From Lachnospiraceae bacterium (GTDB lineage Bacteria; Bacillota; Clostridia; Lachnospirales; Lachnospiraceae): 64,000 nt of DNA. The stretch is from the NCBI GenBank assembly GCA_017938315.1, contig JAGBBV010000022.1, positions 1 to 64,000 on the forward strand, written 5' to 3'. The first letter of the stretch is position 1; each line of letters begins with the position of its first letter. A program made the translations under genes and the position numbers. Below are positions 8,578 through 17,600 of this stretch, in pieces. Under the pieces are notes generated by a model. It saw nothing but the letters and a program-made list of their open reading frames with translations. It did no database searches and was not told where the DNA came from.

Positions 8578-9642
8578 ATGAAAGAAATTGTAGCACTAAA
8601 GGTGGGGGAACTAACAGCAAAAATACCTGTCGTTCAAGGAGGAATGGGGGTAGGTATCAGTTTATCTTCACTGGCAGGCAACGTGGCACTTTGCGGTGGC
8701 GTTGGAGTGATTTCTTCTGCACAAATCGGATATCGTGATCCTAAGTGGGATGTAAGTCCCATTGAAACCAACCTAAGGGTGTTAAAAGAAGAGATTTGCA
8801 AGGCAAAAGATATTGCCAAGGGAAATGGGATTGTGGCGGTAAATATCATGGTAGCCACAAGGTTTTATGAGAAATATGTAAAAGCTGCAGTTGATGCAGG
8901 GGTTGATCTGATTATTTCAGGAGCAGGACTTCCGGTAGAACTTCCGGAGTTTGTAAAGAATACCAAAACAAAGATAGCACCCATTGTATCTTCTGTTAAA
9001 TCCTTTGATGTAATAGCAAAATATTGGACGAAGAAATACCACAGACTTCCTGATATGGTAGTGGTGGAAGGTCCGTTAGCCGGAGGCCATCTGGGATTTA
9101 AGAAAGAAGAACTGGATGATATTGACAGCCTTTGTTATGAGGAAGAAATTGAGAAAATCATAACCCGCGTGCGGAGCGTGGAGCAGGAAAACCGTATTCC
9201 CGTTGTAGTGGCAGGCGGAATATATGATGGGAAAGATGCGGTTCCCTATTTTGAAATGGGAGCGGATGGAGTACAGGTGGCAACCAGATTTGTCACTACC
9301 CATGAGTGCGACGCAGATATTAAATATAAGGAAGCATATATTGCTGCAAAGAAAGAAGACATTGCCATTGTGAAAAGTCCGGTGGGAATGCCCGGCAGAG
9401 CAATATACAATCAGTTTTTAAAACAGGTGGAAAAAGGAGAAAGATTTTTGTCAAAATGCCATCAGTGCATTACAAAATGTAATCCTGCAGAGATTCCATA
9501 CTGCATCACCGATGCCCTTATAAACGCAGCAAAGGGAAATACGGAAGAAGGCCTTTTATTTTGCGGGGCAAATGCTTATAAAGCAATGAAGATAGAGCAT
9601 GTCTCCGACATTATGAAAGAATTTGAGGAGGAACTGTCATGA
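8578..9642 (+). CDS. FabK/nitronate monooxygenase-family flavoprotein with Cys-rich C terminus
   Basis: A 354-residue paralogue of FabK in the same operon. The N-terminal VVQGGMGVGIS, EGPLAGGHLG (H171 aligned with the FabK catalytic histidine) and VVVAGGIYDGKD followed by GADGVQVATRF show an FMN-binding TIM barrel. Unlike FabK it has a tail with C294, C297, C301, C309 and C329 (CHQCITKC, IPYC, LLFCG), which may bind metal or an iron-sulphur cluster. Such proteins are usually annotated as nitronate monooxygenases. The operon setting suggests an enoyl-thioester or related lipid reaction instead, but this is inference. The ATG at 8578 with GAGAGGAA upstream is preferred; an earlier in-frame ATG at 8506 lies inside accDA. 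Confidence 0.8.
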   Translation: MKEIVALKVGELTAKIPVVQGGMGVGISLSSLAGNVALCGGVGVISSAQIGYRDPKWDVSPIETNLRVLKEEICKAKDIAKGNGIVAVNIMVATRFYEKYVKAAVDAGVDLIISGAGLPVELPEFVKNTKTKIAPIVSSVKSFDVIAKYWTKKYHRLPDMVVVEGPLAGGHLGFKKEELDDIDSLCYEEEIEKIITRVRSVEQENRIPVVVAGGIYDGKDAVPYFEMGADGVQVATRFVTTHECDADIKYKEAYIAAKKEDIAIVKSPVGMPGRAIYNQFLKQVEKGERFLSKCHQCITKCNPAEIPYCITDALINAAKGNTEEGLLFCGANAYKAMKIEHVSDIMKEFEEELS

Positions 9643-10601
9643 CAGCAAGGATAATAGGGACCGGAAGTTGTTTACCTATAAAAGAAGTGAGTAACTTTGA
9701 TTTAGAAAAAATAATGGATACAACGGATGAATGGATAAAGAGCCGTACCGGCATAGAAAAGAGACATATTGCGGTTGAGGAAACCACTACTTCCATGGCA
9801 ATAGAAGCGGCAAAAAGAGCCCTTGAAAATGCCGGTGTGGGTGCAGAGGAACTGGATTTGATTGTAGTTGGTACTGTTTCTGCAGACCGCCATTTTCCGT
9901 CAACTGCCTGTGAGATACAGAGCACGCTGGGAGCTGATAAAGCAGTTGCTTTTGATATCAACGCAGCCTGTTCAGGATTTTTGTTCGGACTTAGTATTGC
10001 AAATGCATATTTTGCATCAGGATGCTTTAAGAAAGCACTTGTAATCGGAGCGGAGACCTTATCTAAAATGATGGACTGGAATGACAGAAGTACCTGTGTA
10101 CTTTTTGGAGACGGTGCAGGTGCTGCCATCGTAGAAGCAGCAGATACCGGAATTGTCAGTATGGTACAAGGCTCTGATGGAGCGAGAGGTGGTGTGCTTT
10201 CCTGTTATAACAGACCTGTAAACAACCCTTTTGTTACAAATGATACAGCCCTCGATTATACATCCATGACAGGACAGGAGGTCTACAAATTTGCGGTAAG
10301 AACCGTGCCGGAAGCAATTTTGAAGGTGCTAAAGGAAGGAAATGTGAATCCCGATGAGGTGAAATATTTTGTACTTCATCAGGCTAATATCCGTATTATT
10401 GAGGCAGTGGCAAAGAGATTGAACCAACCCATGGAAAAATTCCCCACAAATCTTCAAAAATGTGGTAATATATCAGCAGCAAGTGTTCCGATTCTACTTG
10501 ATGAAGTAAACAGAATCGGAATGATAAACAAAGGTGATAAAGTGGTTTTAGCCGGTTTTGGGGCAGGACTCACATGGGGAGCCGCTCTGCTTGACTGGTA
10601 G
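9639..10601 (+). CDS. fabH: 3-oxoacyl-ACP synthase III
   Basis: A 320-residue KAS III that starts fatty-acid synthesis by condensing a short acyl-CoA with malonyl-ACP. The catalytic C111 sits in FDINAACSGFLFG, the histidine in YFVLHQANIRI and the asparagine in KCGNISAASVP. An ATGA overlap couples it to the flavoprotein gene before it. In streptococci and many clostridia fabH opens the cluster next to fabT; here both lie at the 3' end. Primer preference (acetyl versus branched) cannot be read from the sequence. Confidence 0.95.
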   Translation: MTARIIGTGSCLPIKEVSNFDLEKIMDTTDEWIKSRTGIEKRHIAVEETTTSMAIEAAKRALENAGVGAEELDLIVVGTVSADRHFPSTACEIQSTLGADKAVAFDINAACSGFLFGLSIANAYFASGCFKKALVIGAETLSKMMDWNDRSTCVLFGDGAGAAIVEAADTGIVSMVQGSDGARGGVLSCYNRPVNNPFVTNDTALDYTSMTGQEVYKFAVRTVPEAILKVLKEGNVNPDEVKYFVLHQANIRIIEAVAKRLNQPMEKFPTNLQKCGNISAASVPILLDEVNRIGMINKGDKVVLAGFGAGLTWGAALLDW

Positions 10602-10616
10602 AAAGGACTATGGGAT

Positions 10617-11051
10617 ATGAATCTGGATCAAACACTGAATACGTTACTGGTATCTCTGTTTAATGACATTCTGGATATTGAAGAAAAGTCTTTGATTACG
10701 GAGGAGTTTAAAGATATTACGGTGAATGATATGCACGTAATAGAGGCAATCGGCAGAGAGGAGCCGCAGGCCAGTTCTGTTGTGGCAAGAAGACTTGACA
10801 TCACTATGGGTACGCTGACAAAAGCCATTGACGGGCTAAATGATAAAGGCTATGTAAATCGTGTGAGAAGTGAACAGGATAAGCGTGTAGTATTGCTGTC
10901 CCTGACGGAAAAAGGTATGGCGGCTTTTCATCACCATGCCATGTTTCATAGGGATATGATTCAGGCACTTATTTCACAGATTGACCAGGAAGAAAAAGAG
11001 ATACTGATGAAAACACTGGAAAATCTCATGAACTTCCTTAAGAACATATAG
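10617..11051 (+). CDS. fabT: MarR-family repressor of fatty-acid synthesis
   Basis: A 144-residue winged-helix protein very close in pattern to pneumococcal FabT: FNDILDIEEKSL, EFKDITVNDMHVIEAIG, a recognition helix region TMGTLTKAIDGLNDKGYVNRVRSEQDKRVVLLSLTEKG (split here by domain, residues about 65-102), and a C-terminal dimer helix. FabT is known to bind TTTGATnATCAAA-type operators, aided by long-chain acyl-ACP. Two perfect copies lie before acpP, so negative feedback on this operon is the likely role. It is the last gene before the operon terminator, which makes it autoregulated. Confidence 0.9.
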   Translation: MNLDQTLNTLLVSLFNDILDIEEKSLITEEFKDITVNDMHVIEAIGREEPQASSVVARRLDITMGTLTKAIDGLNDKGYVNRVRSEQDKRVVLLSLTEKGMAAFHHHAMFHRDMIQALISQIDQEEKEILMKTLENLMNFLKNI

Positions 11052-11071
11052 GAGTATATTATGATATTCCA

Positions 11072-11113
11072 TCGGCATTAGACGACAAATCTAATGCCGA
11101 ATTTTATTTTTTT
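11072..11113 (+). terminator. Terminator of the fab operon
   Basis: An 11-bp perfect stem TCGGCATTAGA/TCTAATGCCGA (11072-11082 with 11090-11100) and 7-nt loop are followed by ATTTTATTTTTTT, a typical intrinsic terminator 20 bp after fabT. Confidence 0.9.
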
Positions 11114-11143
11114 ATTAAATAACTATAGTTATTTAATAAAAAA
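11108..11143. repeat. 36-bp perfect AT-only-flanked palindrome upstream of dgt
   Basis: A perfect inverted repeat centred between 11125 and 11126 (core AATAACTATAGTTATT), extending 18 bp each side. Its only G-C pair is at 11123/11128. It partly overlaps the T-tract of the fab terminator and precedes the dgt-dnaG-rpoD genes. The centre contains TATAGT, a possible -10. It could be an operator; a transcribed hairpin would be weak because it is nearly all A-T. Confidence 0.7.
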
Positions 11144-11227
11144 TGTGAAGAAAATAAAGGAAAAATGCAGGCGGAACAGAATATTAAACATAGAGGTTTT
11201 GAAAAACAATCAGTATGGGAGCATAAG

Positions 11228-12232
11228 ATGAATATCCGAGAGAATCTGGAATATCTGGAAAAAGAATATTTAAGTCCCTATGCTGCGCACAGCATAGATT
11301 CCAAAGGAAGGCTGCGCCCGGAGGAACAGTGTGATATCAGACCGGTTTATCAGAGGGATAGAGACAGGATTCTGCATTCCAAGTCTTTCAGAAGACTAAA
11401 GGATAAGACACAGGTGTTTTTATCACCGGAAGGGGACCATTACAGGACCAGACTGACCCATACACTTGAGGTTTCCCAAAATGCAAGAACCATTGCCAAG
11501 GCACTGCGCATGAACGAAGATTTAGTAGAAGCAATTGCCCTTGGACATGATTTGGGACATACGCCTTTTGGACATGCAGGTGAGAGAGCTCTTAACGCAG
11601 TTTGTCCCTATGGATTTTCCCACAGTGATCAAAGTGTGCGTATTGTAGATTTGTTGGAAAAAGGGGGACAGGGATTAAATCTTACCTATGAGGTCAGAGA
11701 TGGCATACGGAATCACCAGACCAAGGGGATGCCGGAGACTTTAGAAGGAAAAATTGTCAGATTTTCCGACAAAATAGCATATGTGCATCACGATATGGAT
11801 GATGCTATCCGTGCAGGGATTTTAAAAGAATCCGATGTGCCAAAAGACATCTGTGAAGTAATCGGATTTACTACGGGAGAGAGGCTTGATCATTTTATTC
11901 ATGACATTGTCTCTACCAGTTACGGAAAAGATGACATTATGATGTCAGAACCAGTGGCGCAGGCAATGAACAAACTGCGTGGATTTATGTTTGAGAGAGT
12001 TTATCAAAATAAAGAAGCCAAAAGCGAAGAAAGCAAGGCAGAGATGCTTGTGCAGACATTATACAGTTATTATCGCCATCATCTGGAACTTTTGTCTGGT
12101 GATTGGATTAATTTGATTAAAAATGGAGAGCCGGAGGAACGTATCGTATGTGATTACATAGCCGCCATGACAGACCGGTTTGCCATCTCGAAATACGAGG
12201 AGATTTATATTCCCAAGTCATGGCAGTTATAG
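11228..12232 (+). CDS. dgt: dNTP triphosphohydrolase (dGTPase-like, HD domain)
   Basis: A 334-residue HD-superfamily metal-dependent hydrolase that removes triphosphate from deoxynucleotides. The metal ligands are visible in RTRLTHTLEVSQ and in GHDLGHTPFGHAGER, with a later histidine-aspartate pair in YVHHDMDDA. The start at 11228 (MNIRENLEYLEKEYLSPYA) fits family starts and has GGGAG seven bases upstream. An in-frame ATG at 11165 would add 21 residues and has AAAGGA before it, so the start is not settled. It lies directly before dnaG and rpoD, a frequent clostridial order linking nucleotide supply with replication priming. Confidence 0.85.
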   Translation: MNIRENLEYLEKEYLSPYAAHSIDSKGRLRPEEQCDIRPVYQRDRDRILHSKSFRRLKDKTQVFLSPEGDHYRTRLTHTLEVSQNARTIAKALRMNEDLVEAIALGHDLGHTPFGHAGERALNAVCPYGFSHSDQSVRIVDLLEKGGQGLNLTYEVRDGIRNHQTKGMPETLEGKIVRFSDKIAYVHHDMDDAIRAGILKESDVPKDICEVIGFTTGERLDHFIHDIVSTSYGKDDIMMSEPVAQAMNKLRGFMFERVYQNKEAKSEESKAEMLVQTLYSYYRHHLELLSGDWINLIKNGEPEERIVCDYIAAMTDRFAISKYEEIYIPKSWQL

Positions 12233-12248
12233 CGAAGGAAGGCAGAGT

Positions 12249-14021
12249 ATGTATTATCCGGACGACTTAGTAGAAGAAGTACGAATGAAAAACGACATAG
12301 TGGATGTGATTTCCGGATATGTAAAAATCCAGAAAAAAGGAAGCAGTTATTTTGGACTTTGCCCCTTTCATAATGAAAAATCACCATCCTTTTCCGTATC
12401 ACCAAGCAGACAGATGTATTACTGCTTTGGTTGTGGTGCAGGGGGAAATGTATTTACCTTTGTGATGGAATATGAAAATTATTCCTTTCCGGAAGCCATA
12501 AAGATGCTGGCGGAAAAAGCAGGGGTTGGTTTGCCGGAAGCAGAATACACTGAAGAGGTGAGAAAAAAGGAAGGAAAACGCAGCAGACTGCTTGAAATCA
12601 ACAAGGAGGCTGCCAAGTACTTCTTTTATCAGTTAAGAAGTGACAGGGGCAAAGGTGGCTACGACTATCTTAAGAAAAGGCAGCTGTCTGATGAGACCAT
12701 TAAAAAGTTTGGTTTGGGATTTGCCAATGTAACCAGTGATGATTTGGTGAAATTTTTAAAGAGTAAAGGCTATGAGGATAAACTGATTCAGGAAGCGGGA
12801 CTTGCAAGCTTTGACGAAAAATACGGTATGCATGATAAGTTTTGGAACAGGGTCATGTTTCCCATACAGGATATCAATCACAGGGTGATCGGCTTTGGCG
12901 GAAGAGTGATGGGAGATGCCAAGCCCAAGTATTTGAACTCACCGGAAACCATGGTGTTTGATAAGAGCCGTAATTTATACGGACTCAATTATGCAAGGAC
13001 ATCCAGAAAGAATAATATCATTCTTTGCGAAGGATATATGGATGTGATAGCCATGCATCAGGCCGGATTTACCCAAGCTGTGGCGTCTCTCGGTACTGCT
13101 TTTACGGAAGGACAAGCTTCCCTGCTAAAGCGGTATACGGAGGAAGTAATTTTAGCTTATGACAGTGATGGGGCCGGTGTCACGGCAGCACTTCGTGCCA
13201 TAGGTATTTTGAAAGAAGCGGGACTTACCGGCAAAGTACTTAATATGGAGCCATACAAAGACCCCGATGAATTTATTAAAAATAAAGGAACAGAGGCCTT
13301 TGAAGAAAGAATTAAGGCGGCAGAGAACAGCTTCTTCTTTGAAATCAGAATGCTTCAAAGGGACTATGATTTAAATGATCCCGAATCGAAAACCAAGTTT
13401 TATAGAGAAATTGCAAAGAAACTATGTACTTTTTCTGAAGAGGTGGAACGGGACAACTATATACAGGCAGTGGCAGACAAATATGCAATCGGTGTCCAAA
13501 ATTTAAGAAAGCTTGTGCTTTCCTATGCGGCCCAGACAGGACTTGCTAAGCCTGCCGAAAGACCAAAATCCGGTATCCAGAAGAAAAATACACCGGAAGA
13601 AAATGTGAAAAAATCACAAAGGTTATTACTTACATGGCTTGTGGAAGAGCCAACTCTTTATCAAAAAATAAAGAAATATATTTCCCCCGAAGATTTTACG
13701 GAGGACTTATATAAAAAGGTGGCTGAAAGGCTTTTTGCAGACTTAGAGCAGGGAAACATTAATCCTGCGGGAATTATCAGTCTGTTTTCCGACGAAGAGC
13801 AGCAGAGGGAAGTTGCAGGGGTGTTTAACACCAAACTTAAGGAACTGACCACAAGACAAGAGCAGGAAAAAGCCTTCCATGATATCGTTTTAGCGGTGAA
13901 GCGAAGCAGCTACGAGTATTTTTCAGCACAGCTGGGTAGTGATGTCTCTGCTTTAAATCAGGTAATTGCAGGAAAAAAAGCACTGGAAGAACTTAGCAAA
14001 ACGCATATTTCACTGGATTAA
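12249..14021 (+). CDS. dnaG: DNA primase
   Basis: A 590-residue primase that makes RNA primers at the replication fork. The N-terminal CHC2 zinc site is intact (C38, H41 in CPFHNEKSPSF; C59, C62 in CFGCGAGG). The TOPRIM core shows ILCEGYMDVIAMHQAG and ILAYDSDGAG. The C-terminal part should bind DnaB helicase. The start at 12249 is preferred (GAAGGAAGG upstream, canonical MYYPDDLVEEVR); an in-frame ATG at 12180 lies inside dgt. The dnaG-rpoD pairing is the classic macromolecular synthesis arrangement. Confidence 0.95.
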   Translation: MYYPDDLVEEVRMKNDIVDVISGYVKIQKKGSSYFGLCPFHNEKSPSFSVSPSRQMYYCFGCGAGGNVFTFVMEYENYSFPEAIKMLAEKAGVGLPEAEYTEEVRKKEGKRSRLLEINKEAAKYFFYQLRSDRGKGGYDYLKKRQLSDETIKKFGLGFANVTSDDLVKFLKSKGYEDKLIQEAGLASFDEKYGMHDKFWNRVMFPIQDINHRVIGFGGRVMGDAKPKYLNSPETMVFDKSRNLYGLNYARTSRKNNIILCEGYMDVIAMHQAGFTQAVASLGTAFTEGQASLLKRYTEEVILAYDSDGAGVTAALRAIGILKEAGLTGKVLNMEPYKDPDEFIKNKGTEAFEERIKAAENSFFFEIRMLQRDYDLNDPESKTKFYREIAKKLCTFSEEVERDNYIQAVADKYAIGVQNLRKLVLSYAAQTGLAKPAERPKSGIQKKNTPEENVKKSQRLLLTWLVEEPTLYQKIKKYISPEDFTEDLYKKVAERLFADLEQGNINPAGIISLFSDEEQQREVAGVFNTKLKELTTRQEQEKAFHDIVLAVKRSSYEYFSAQLGSDVSALNQVIAGKKALEELSKTHISLD

Positions 14022-14073
14022 GGTCAGACTATAATTAATTATGTAATAAAAGCAGGAAGGATGGAACCTAAGA

Positions 14074-15183
14074 ATGGACGAAAACACACAGGCAAAGTTT
14101 GAAGAGAAATTGAAAGGTCTCTTAGCAGTTGCCAAAAAGAAAAAAAATGTTTTGGAATATCAGGAAGTAAGTGATTACTTTGCGGATATGGCATTGGTTG
14201 AGGAACAATTTGATAAGGTGCTGGAGTTTTTGGAACAAAACGGCATTGACGTACTGCGCATCACGGAAGAGGATGTGGATGATGAAGAAATCATTCTCAC
14301 GGAAGAAGATGAAGTGGATATGGAGAATATCGACCTCTCTGTTCCGGAGGGCGTCAGCATTGAAGACCCTGTCAGAATGTACTTAAAAGAAATCGGCAAG
14401 GTGCCCCTTCTTAGTGCCGAAGAAGAAATAGAATTGGCACAGAGAATGGAAGAAGGCGATCAAGAAGCAAAGAAACGTCTGGCAGAAGCAAACCTTCGTC
14501 TGGTAGTAAGTATTGCCAAGCGATATGTAGGGCGTGGAATGCTTTTCCTTGATCTTATCCAGGAAGGAAATTTGGGACTTATAAAAGCCGTAGAAAAGTT
14601 TGATTACCGTAAGGGATATAAGTTTTCAACCTATGCAACATGGTGGATCAGGCAAGCCATCACAAGAGCTATTGCTGATCAGGCAAGAACAATCCGTATA
14701 CCGGTTCATATGGTAGAAACCATTAATAAATTAATCCGTGTTAGCAGACAGCTGCTTCAGGAACTTGGCCGTGAACCCAGCCCGGAAGAAATAGCGGAAG
14801 AGATGAATCTGCCGGTAGAACGTGTGCGTGAAATATTAAAAATTTCACAGGAACCCGTATCCTTAGAGACTCCTATCGGTGAGGAAGAGGATTCCCATCT
14901 GGGAGATTTTATCCAGGACGATAATGTACCTGTTCCTGCAGATGCGGCAGCATTTACTCTTTTGAAAGAGCAGCTTGTAGAAGTGCTTGGCACACTTACT
15001 GAAAGAGAGCAGAAAGTCCTAAGGCTCCGTTTTGGTTTAGATGATGGAAGAGCCAGAACGTTGGAAGAGGTAGGTAAAGAATTTAACGTTACCAGGGAGC
15101 GTATCAGACAGATTGAAGCGAAGGCACTCCGCAAGCTCCGCCATCCCAGCAGAAGCCGTAAACTAAAAGACTACCTGGATTAA
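14074..15183 (+). CDS. rpoD: Primary RNA polymerase sigma factor (sigma-70/SigA)
   Basis: A 369-residue housekeeping sigma factor. It has region 1.1-like N terminus with an acidic stretch ([18 protein letters not shown]), region 1.2 ([17 protein letters not shown]), region 2 with [19 protein letters not shown] and the -10-binding [15 protein letters not shown], region 3, and region 4.2 with [20 protein letters not shown]. Length equals that of Bacillus SigA. A TATAAT at 14030-14035 between dnaG and rpoD, with a poor -35, could be an extra internal promoter. It should recognise the TTGACA/TATAAT-type promoters noted elsewhere in the window. Confidence 0.97.
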   Translation: MDENTQAKFEEKLKGLLAVAKKKKNVLEYQEVSDYFADMALVEEQFDKVLEFLEQNGIDVLRITEEDVDDEEIILTEEDEVDMENIDLSVPEGVSIEDPVRMYLKEIGKVPLLSAEEEIELAQRMEEGDQEAKKRLAEANLRLVVSIAKRYVGRGMLFLDLIQEGNLGLIKAVEKFDYRKGYKFSTYATWWIRQAITRAIADQARTIRIPVHMVETINKLIRVSRQLLQELGREPSPEEIAEEMNLPVERVREILKISQEPVSLETPIGEEEDSHLGDFIQDDNVPVPADAAAFTLLKEQLVEVLGTLTEREQKVLRLRFGLDDGRARTLEEVGKEFNVTRERIRQIEAKALRKLRHPSRSRKLKDYLD

Positions 15184-15192
15184 GGAATGCTT

Positions 15193-15912
15193 ATGGGTAG
15201 AAAGGTTGAACTGTCAAAGCGCATGCAGGCGGTAGCGGATATGGTTACGCCGGGAAACCGTGTGTGTGATGTTGGATGTGATCATGGCTATGTATCAATT
15301 TATCTGGTACAGGAAGGAATCGCACCAAAGGTTCTTGCCATGGATGTCAATAAGGGTCCTCTTATGCGTGCGGGGGAGCATGTGAAGCGGTACGAAGCGG
15401 AGGACTACATAGAACTTCGTCTTTCGGATGGTCTTACTGCCTACCGGATTGGAGAAGCCGATACGCTATTATGCGCAGGTATGGGTGGCAGATTAATGAT
15501 GGACATACTGGATAGGGAGCCGGATAAGACAAAAGATTTTGGGGAACTGATCTTACAGCCCCAGTCAGATGTAAAACTTTTCCGAAAATATTTACGGGAA
15601 AAGGGATATATCATCCAAAAAGAAACTATGATTTTAGAAGAGGGCAAATATTATCCCATGATGAAAGTGGTTTTATCCGGAAAGGTAGCGGATGAAACAA
15701 AAGACTACGAACTTGAGGATTTGCTCGGCCCCCTTCTTTTAAAGGAATTAAATCCTGTTTTACTGCAGTATATTCAGCAGGAGATGAAGGTAAAAGAAGG
15801 TATTATAATGAGTCTTACTGAAAGCCAAAACGAGGGGAAAGTTCAGCAAAGAAAGCAGGAACTAAAAAAAGAACTGGCGTTATTAAAACGTGCAGCCAAG
15901 ATGTATGATTGA
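15193..15912 (+). CDS. trmK: tRNA (adenine(22)-N1)-methyltransferase
   Basis: A 239-residue class I SAM methyltransferase of the TrmK family that methylates A22 of certain tRNAs. Motif I is NRVCDVGCDHGYVSIYL, followed by AMDVNKGPLMRA and the AGMGGRLMMDIL and LILQPQSD segments typical of TrmK. The C-terminal coiled coil (about 190-239) is lysine- and glutamate-rich. The ATG at 15193 is chosen because AAGGA lies six bases before it; the ATG at 15187 is too close. In many Firmicutes trmK follows rpoD and precedes a Nif3-like gene; that gene is absent here. Confidence 0.85.
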   Translation: MGRKVELSKRMQAVADMVTPGNRVCDVGCDHGYVSIYLVQEGIAPKVLAMDVNKGPLMRAGEHVKRYEAEDYIELRLSDGLTAYRIGEADTLLCAGMGGRLMMDILDREPDKTKDFGELILQPQSDVKLFRKYLREKGYIIQKETMILEEGKYYPMMKVVLSGKVADETKDYELEDLLGPLLLKELNPVLLQYIQQEMKVKEGIIMSLTESQNEGKVQQRKQELKKELALLKRAAKMYD

Positions 15913-15924
15913 AGGGAGGAACAT

Positions 15925-17580
15925 ATGGTTACAGTTAAAATCGACGGAGTTGCTAAAACATATCCGAAAGGCACTACTTTTGAAACCATAGCAAAGGAAT
16001 ATCAGGAAGCCTATGACGGAATGATAGCCCTTGTAATGGAAAATGCCAAAATCCGGGAACTTTTCAGAACCGTAAATAAGGATTGTGAACTGTCCTTTAT
16101 TACGTTCCGCGACAGCATTGGACACAAGACTTATGTAAGAACAGCACTTATGACACTGGTAAAAGCAGCATATGATGTTCTCGGGGAAGAAAAGATTAAA
16201 AAGTTGAAAGTTGAGTTTGCCATTGGTCAGGGATATTACCTTGATGTGCGGATGGAAGAACCCTTAACCGATGCAATGGTAAAACAAATTAACAAGAGAA
16301 TGCATGAAATTGTGGAAGAAGATATACCAATCATCAAAAAATCTTATCCTGTGGAAGAAGCAAGGGCAATGTTCCGCGAGCATAATATGCTTGATAAGGA
16401 TAAACTGTTTAAGTACCGTAGAAGCTCATCCGTAAATGTATACAGTATTGATGGCTACAAGGACTATTATTATGGATATATGCTTCCCAGTACCGGGTAT
16501 TTAAAGTATTTCGATGTAATGCATTATGAAAGTGGAATTTTACTTCTGATTCCGGGCAAAGAGGAACCGGATAAGATTGCTTATTTTCAACCAAGGGAAA
16601 AACTCTTCCATACCTTAAGAACCTCTTCCCTATGGGGAGAGATGATGGGAATCGACTGTGTAGGCGACCTAAATGACGCTGTTTGTGAGGGCAGCATCAG
16701 CGATATGATACTGGTACAGGAGGCACTACAGGAGAGAAGAATCGGAGAAATTGCAGAAGAAATCGTAAAGCGGGGTAATGTCAAATTTGTATTAATTGCC
16801 GGACCTTCATCCTCCGGTAAGACTACCTTTTCTCACAGATTATCCATTCAGCTCCGTTCCTACGGAATGATTCCTCATCCTATTGCACTGGATGACTATT
16901 TTGTTAACAGGGAGCAAACTCCAAGAGATGAAAACGGCGACTATAACTTTGAGTGTTTGGAAGCCATTGACGTGGAACAGTTTAATGAAGATATGAACCG
17001 ATTGCTTGCAGGTGAGCGTGTAGAACTTCCCAAATTTAACTTTAAAACGGGAAAAAGAGAGTATAACGGAAATTTCAAGCAATTGGGAGCTGAAGACATT
17101 CTGGTAATTGAAGGAATTCACGGGTTGAATCCTCAAATGACACATTCCATGCCGGATGAGAGCAAATTTAAAATTTATATCAGTGCGTTAACCAGCTTAA
17201 ATGTAGACGAACATAACAGAATCCCGACTACAGATGGCAGACTTCTTAGAAGAATGGTGCGGGATGCCCGTACAAGAGGTGCATGTGCAAGAAGAACCAT
17301 AGAAATGTGGCCTTCTGTAAGACGGGGAGAAGAAAGATACATCTTCCCATTCCAGGAAAGTGCTGATGAAATGTTTAATTCTGTTTTAATTTATGAACTT
17401 GCGGTAATCAAGCAGTATGCAGAGCCGTTACTATTTGGAATTAAAGAAGACGAACCGGAATTTTACGAGGCAAAGCGTCTGTTAAAGTTCCTAGAATATT
17501 TCCAGGGAATCGATAGCCACAATGTTCCCAGCAATTCCATATGCAGGGAATTTATCGGAGGCAGTTGCTTCCAGGTATAA
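15925..17580 (+). CDS. Nucleoside kinase, uridine kinase-like with ThrRS-like N-terminal domains
   Basis: A 551-residue protein common in clostridia. The N terminus (about 1-65) looks like the TGS domain, and the next part (GHKTYVRTAL, FAIGQGYYLDV) resembles the second additional domain of threonyl-tRNA synthetase. The C-terminal half is a phosphoribulokinase/uridine kinase P-loop kinase with GPSSSGKTTFSHRLS (about 292-306), LDDYFVNREQTPRDENG and VIEGIHGLNP. The likely reaction is phosphorylation of a nucleoside, but the exact substrate is uncertain. GGGAGGA precedes the ATG. It is the last protein gene before rnpB. Confidence 0.85.
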   Translation: MVTVKIDGVAKTYPKGTTFETIAKEYQEAYDGMIALVMENAKIRELFRTVNKDCELSFITFRDSIGHKTYVRTALMTLVKAAYDVLGEEKIKKLKVEFAIGQGYYLDVRMEEPLTDAMVKQINKRMHEIVEEDIPIIKKSYPVEEARAMFREHNMLDKDKLFKYRRSSSVNVYSIDGYKDYYYGYMLPSTGYLKYFDVMHYESGILLLIPGKEEPDKIAYFQPREKLFHTLRTSSLWGEMMGIDCVGDLNDAVCEGSISDMILVQEALQERRIGEIAEEIVKRGNVKFVLIAGPSSSGKTTFSHRLSIQLRSYGMIPHPIALDDYFVNREQTPRDENGDYNFECLEAIDVEQFNEDMNRLLAGERVELPKFNFKTGKREYNGNFKQLGAEDILVIEGIHGLNPQMTHSMPDESKFKIYISALTSLNVDEHNRIPTTDGRLLRRMVRDARTRGACARRTIEMWPSVRRGEERYIFPFQESADEMFNSVLIYELAVIKQYAEPLLFGIKEDEPEFYEAKRLLKFLEYFQGIDSHNVPSNSICREFIGGSCFQV

Positions 17581-17593
17581 AAAAAGGTAATAT
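17565..17593 (+). promoter_or_regulatory. Sigma-A promoter of rnpB
   Basis: TTGCTT (17565-17570), 17 bp, TAATAT (17588-17593). The predicted start at about 17600 agrees with the 5' end deduced from the P1 helix. The -35 lies inside the last codons of the kinase gene. Confidence 0.6.
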
Positions 17594-17600
17594 AAATAAG

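Noticed and set aside
9570-9600. AYKAMKIEH in the FabK paralogue, resembling the biotinylation motif AMKM of the missing AccB
   Set aside because: It is in the C terminus of a flavoprotein family that carries a similar conserved NAYK-type ending, without the barrel-hammerhead fold of biotin carriers. It does not replace AccB.
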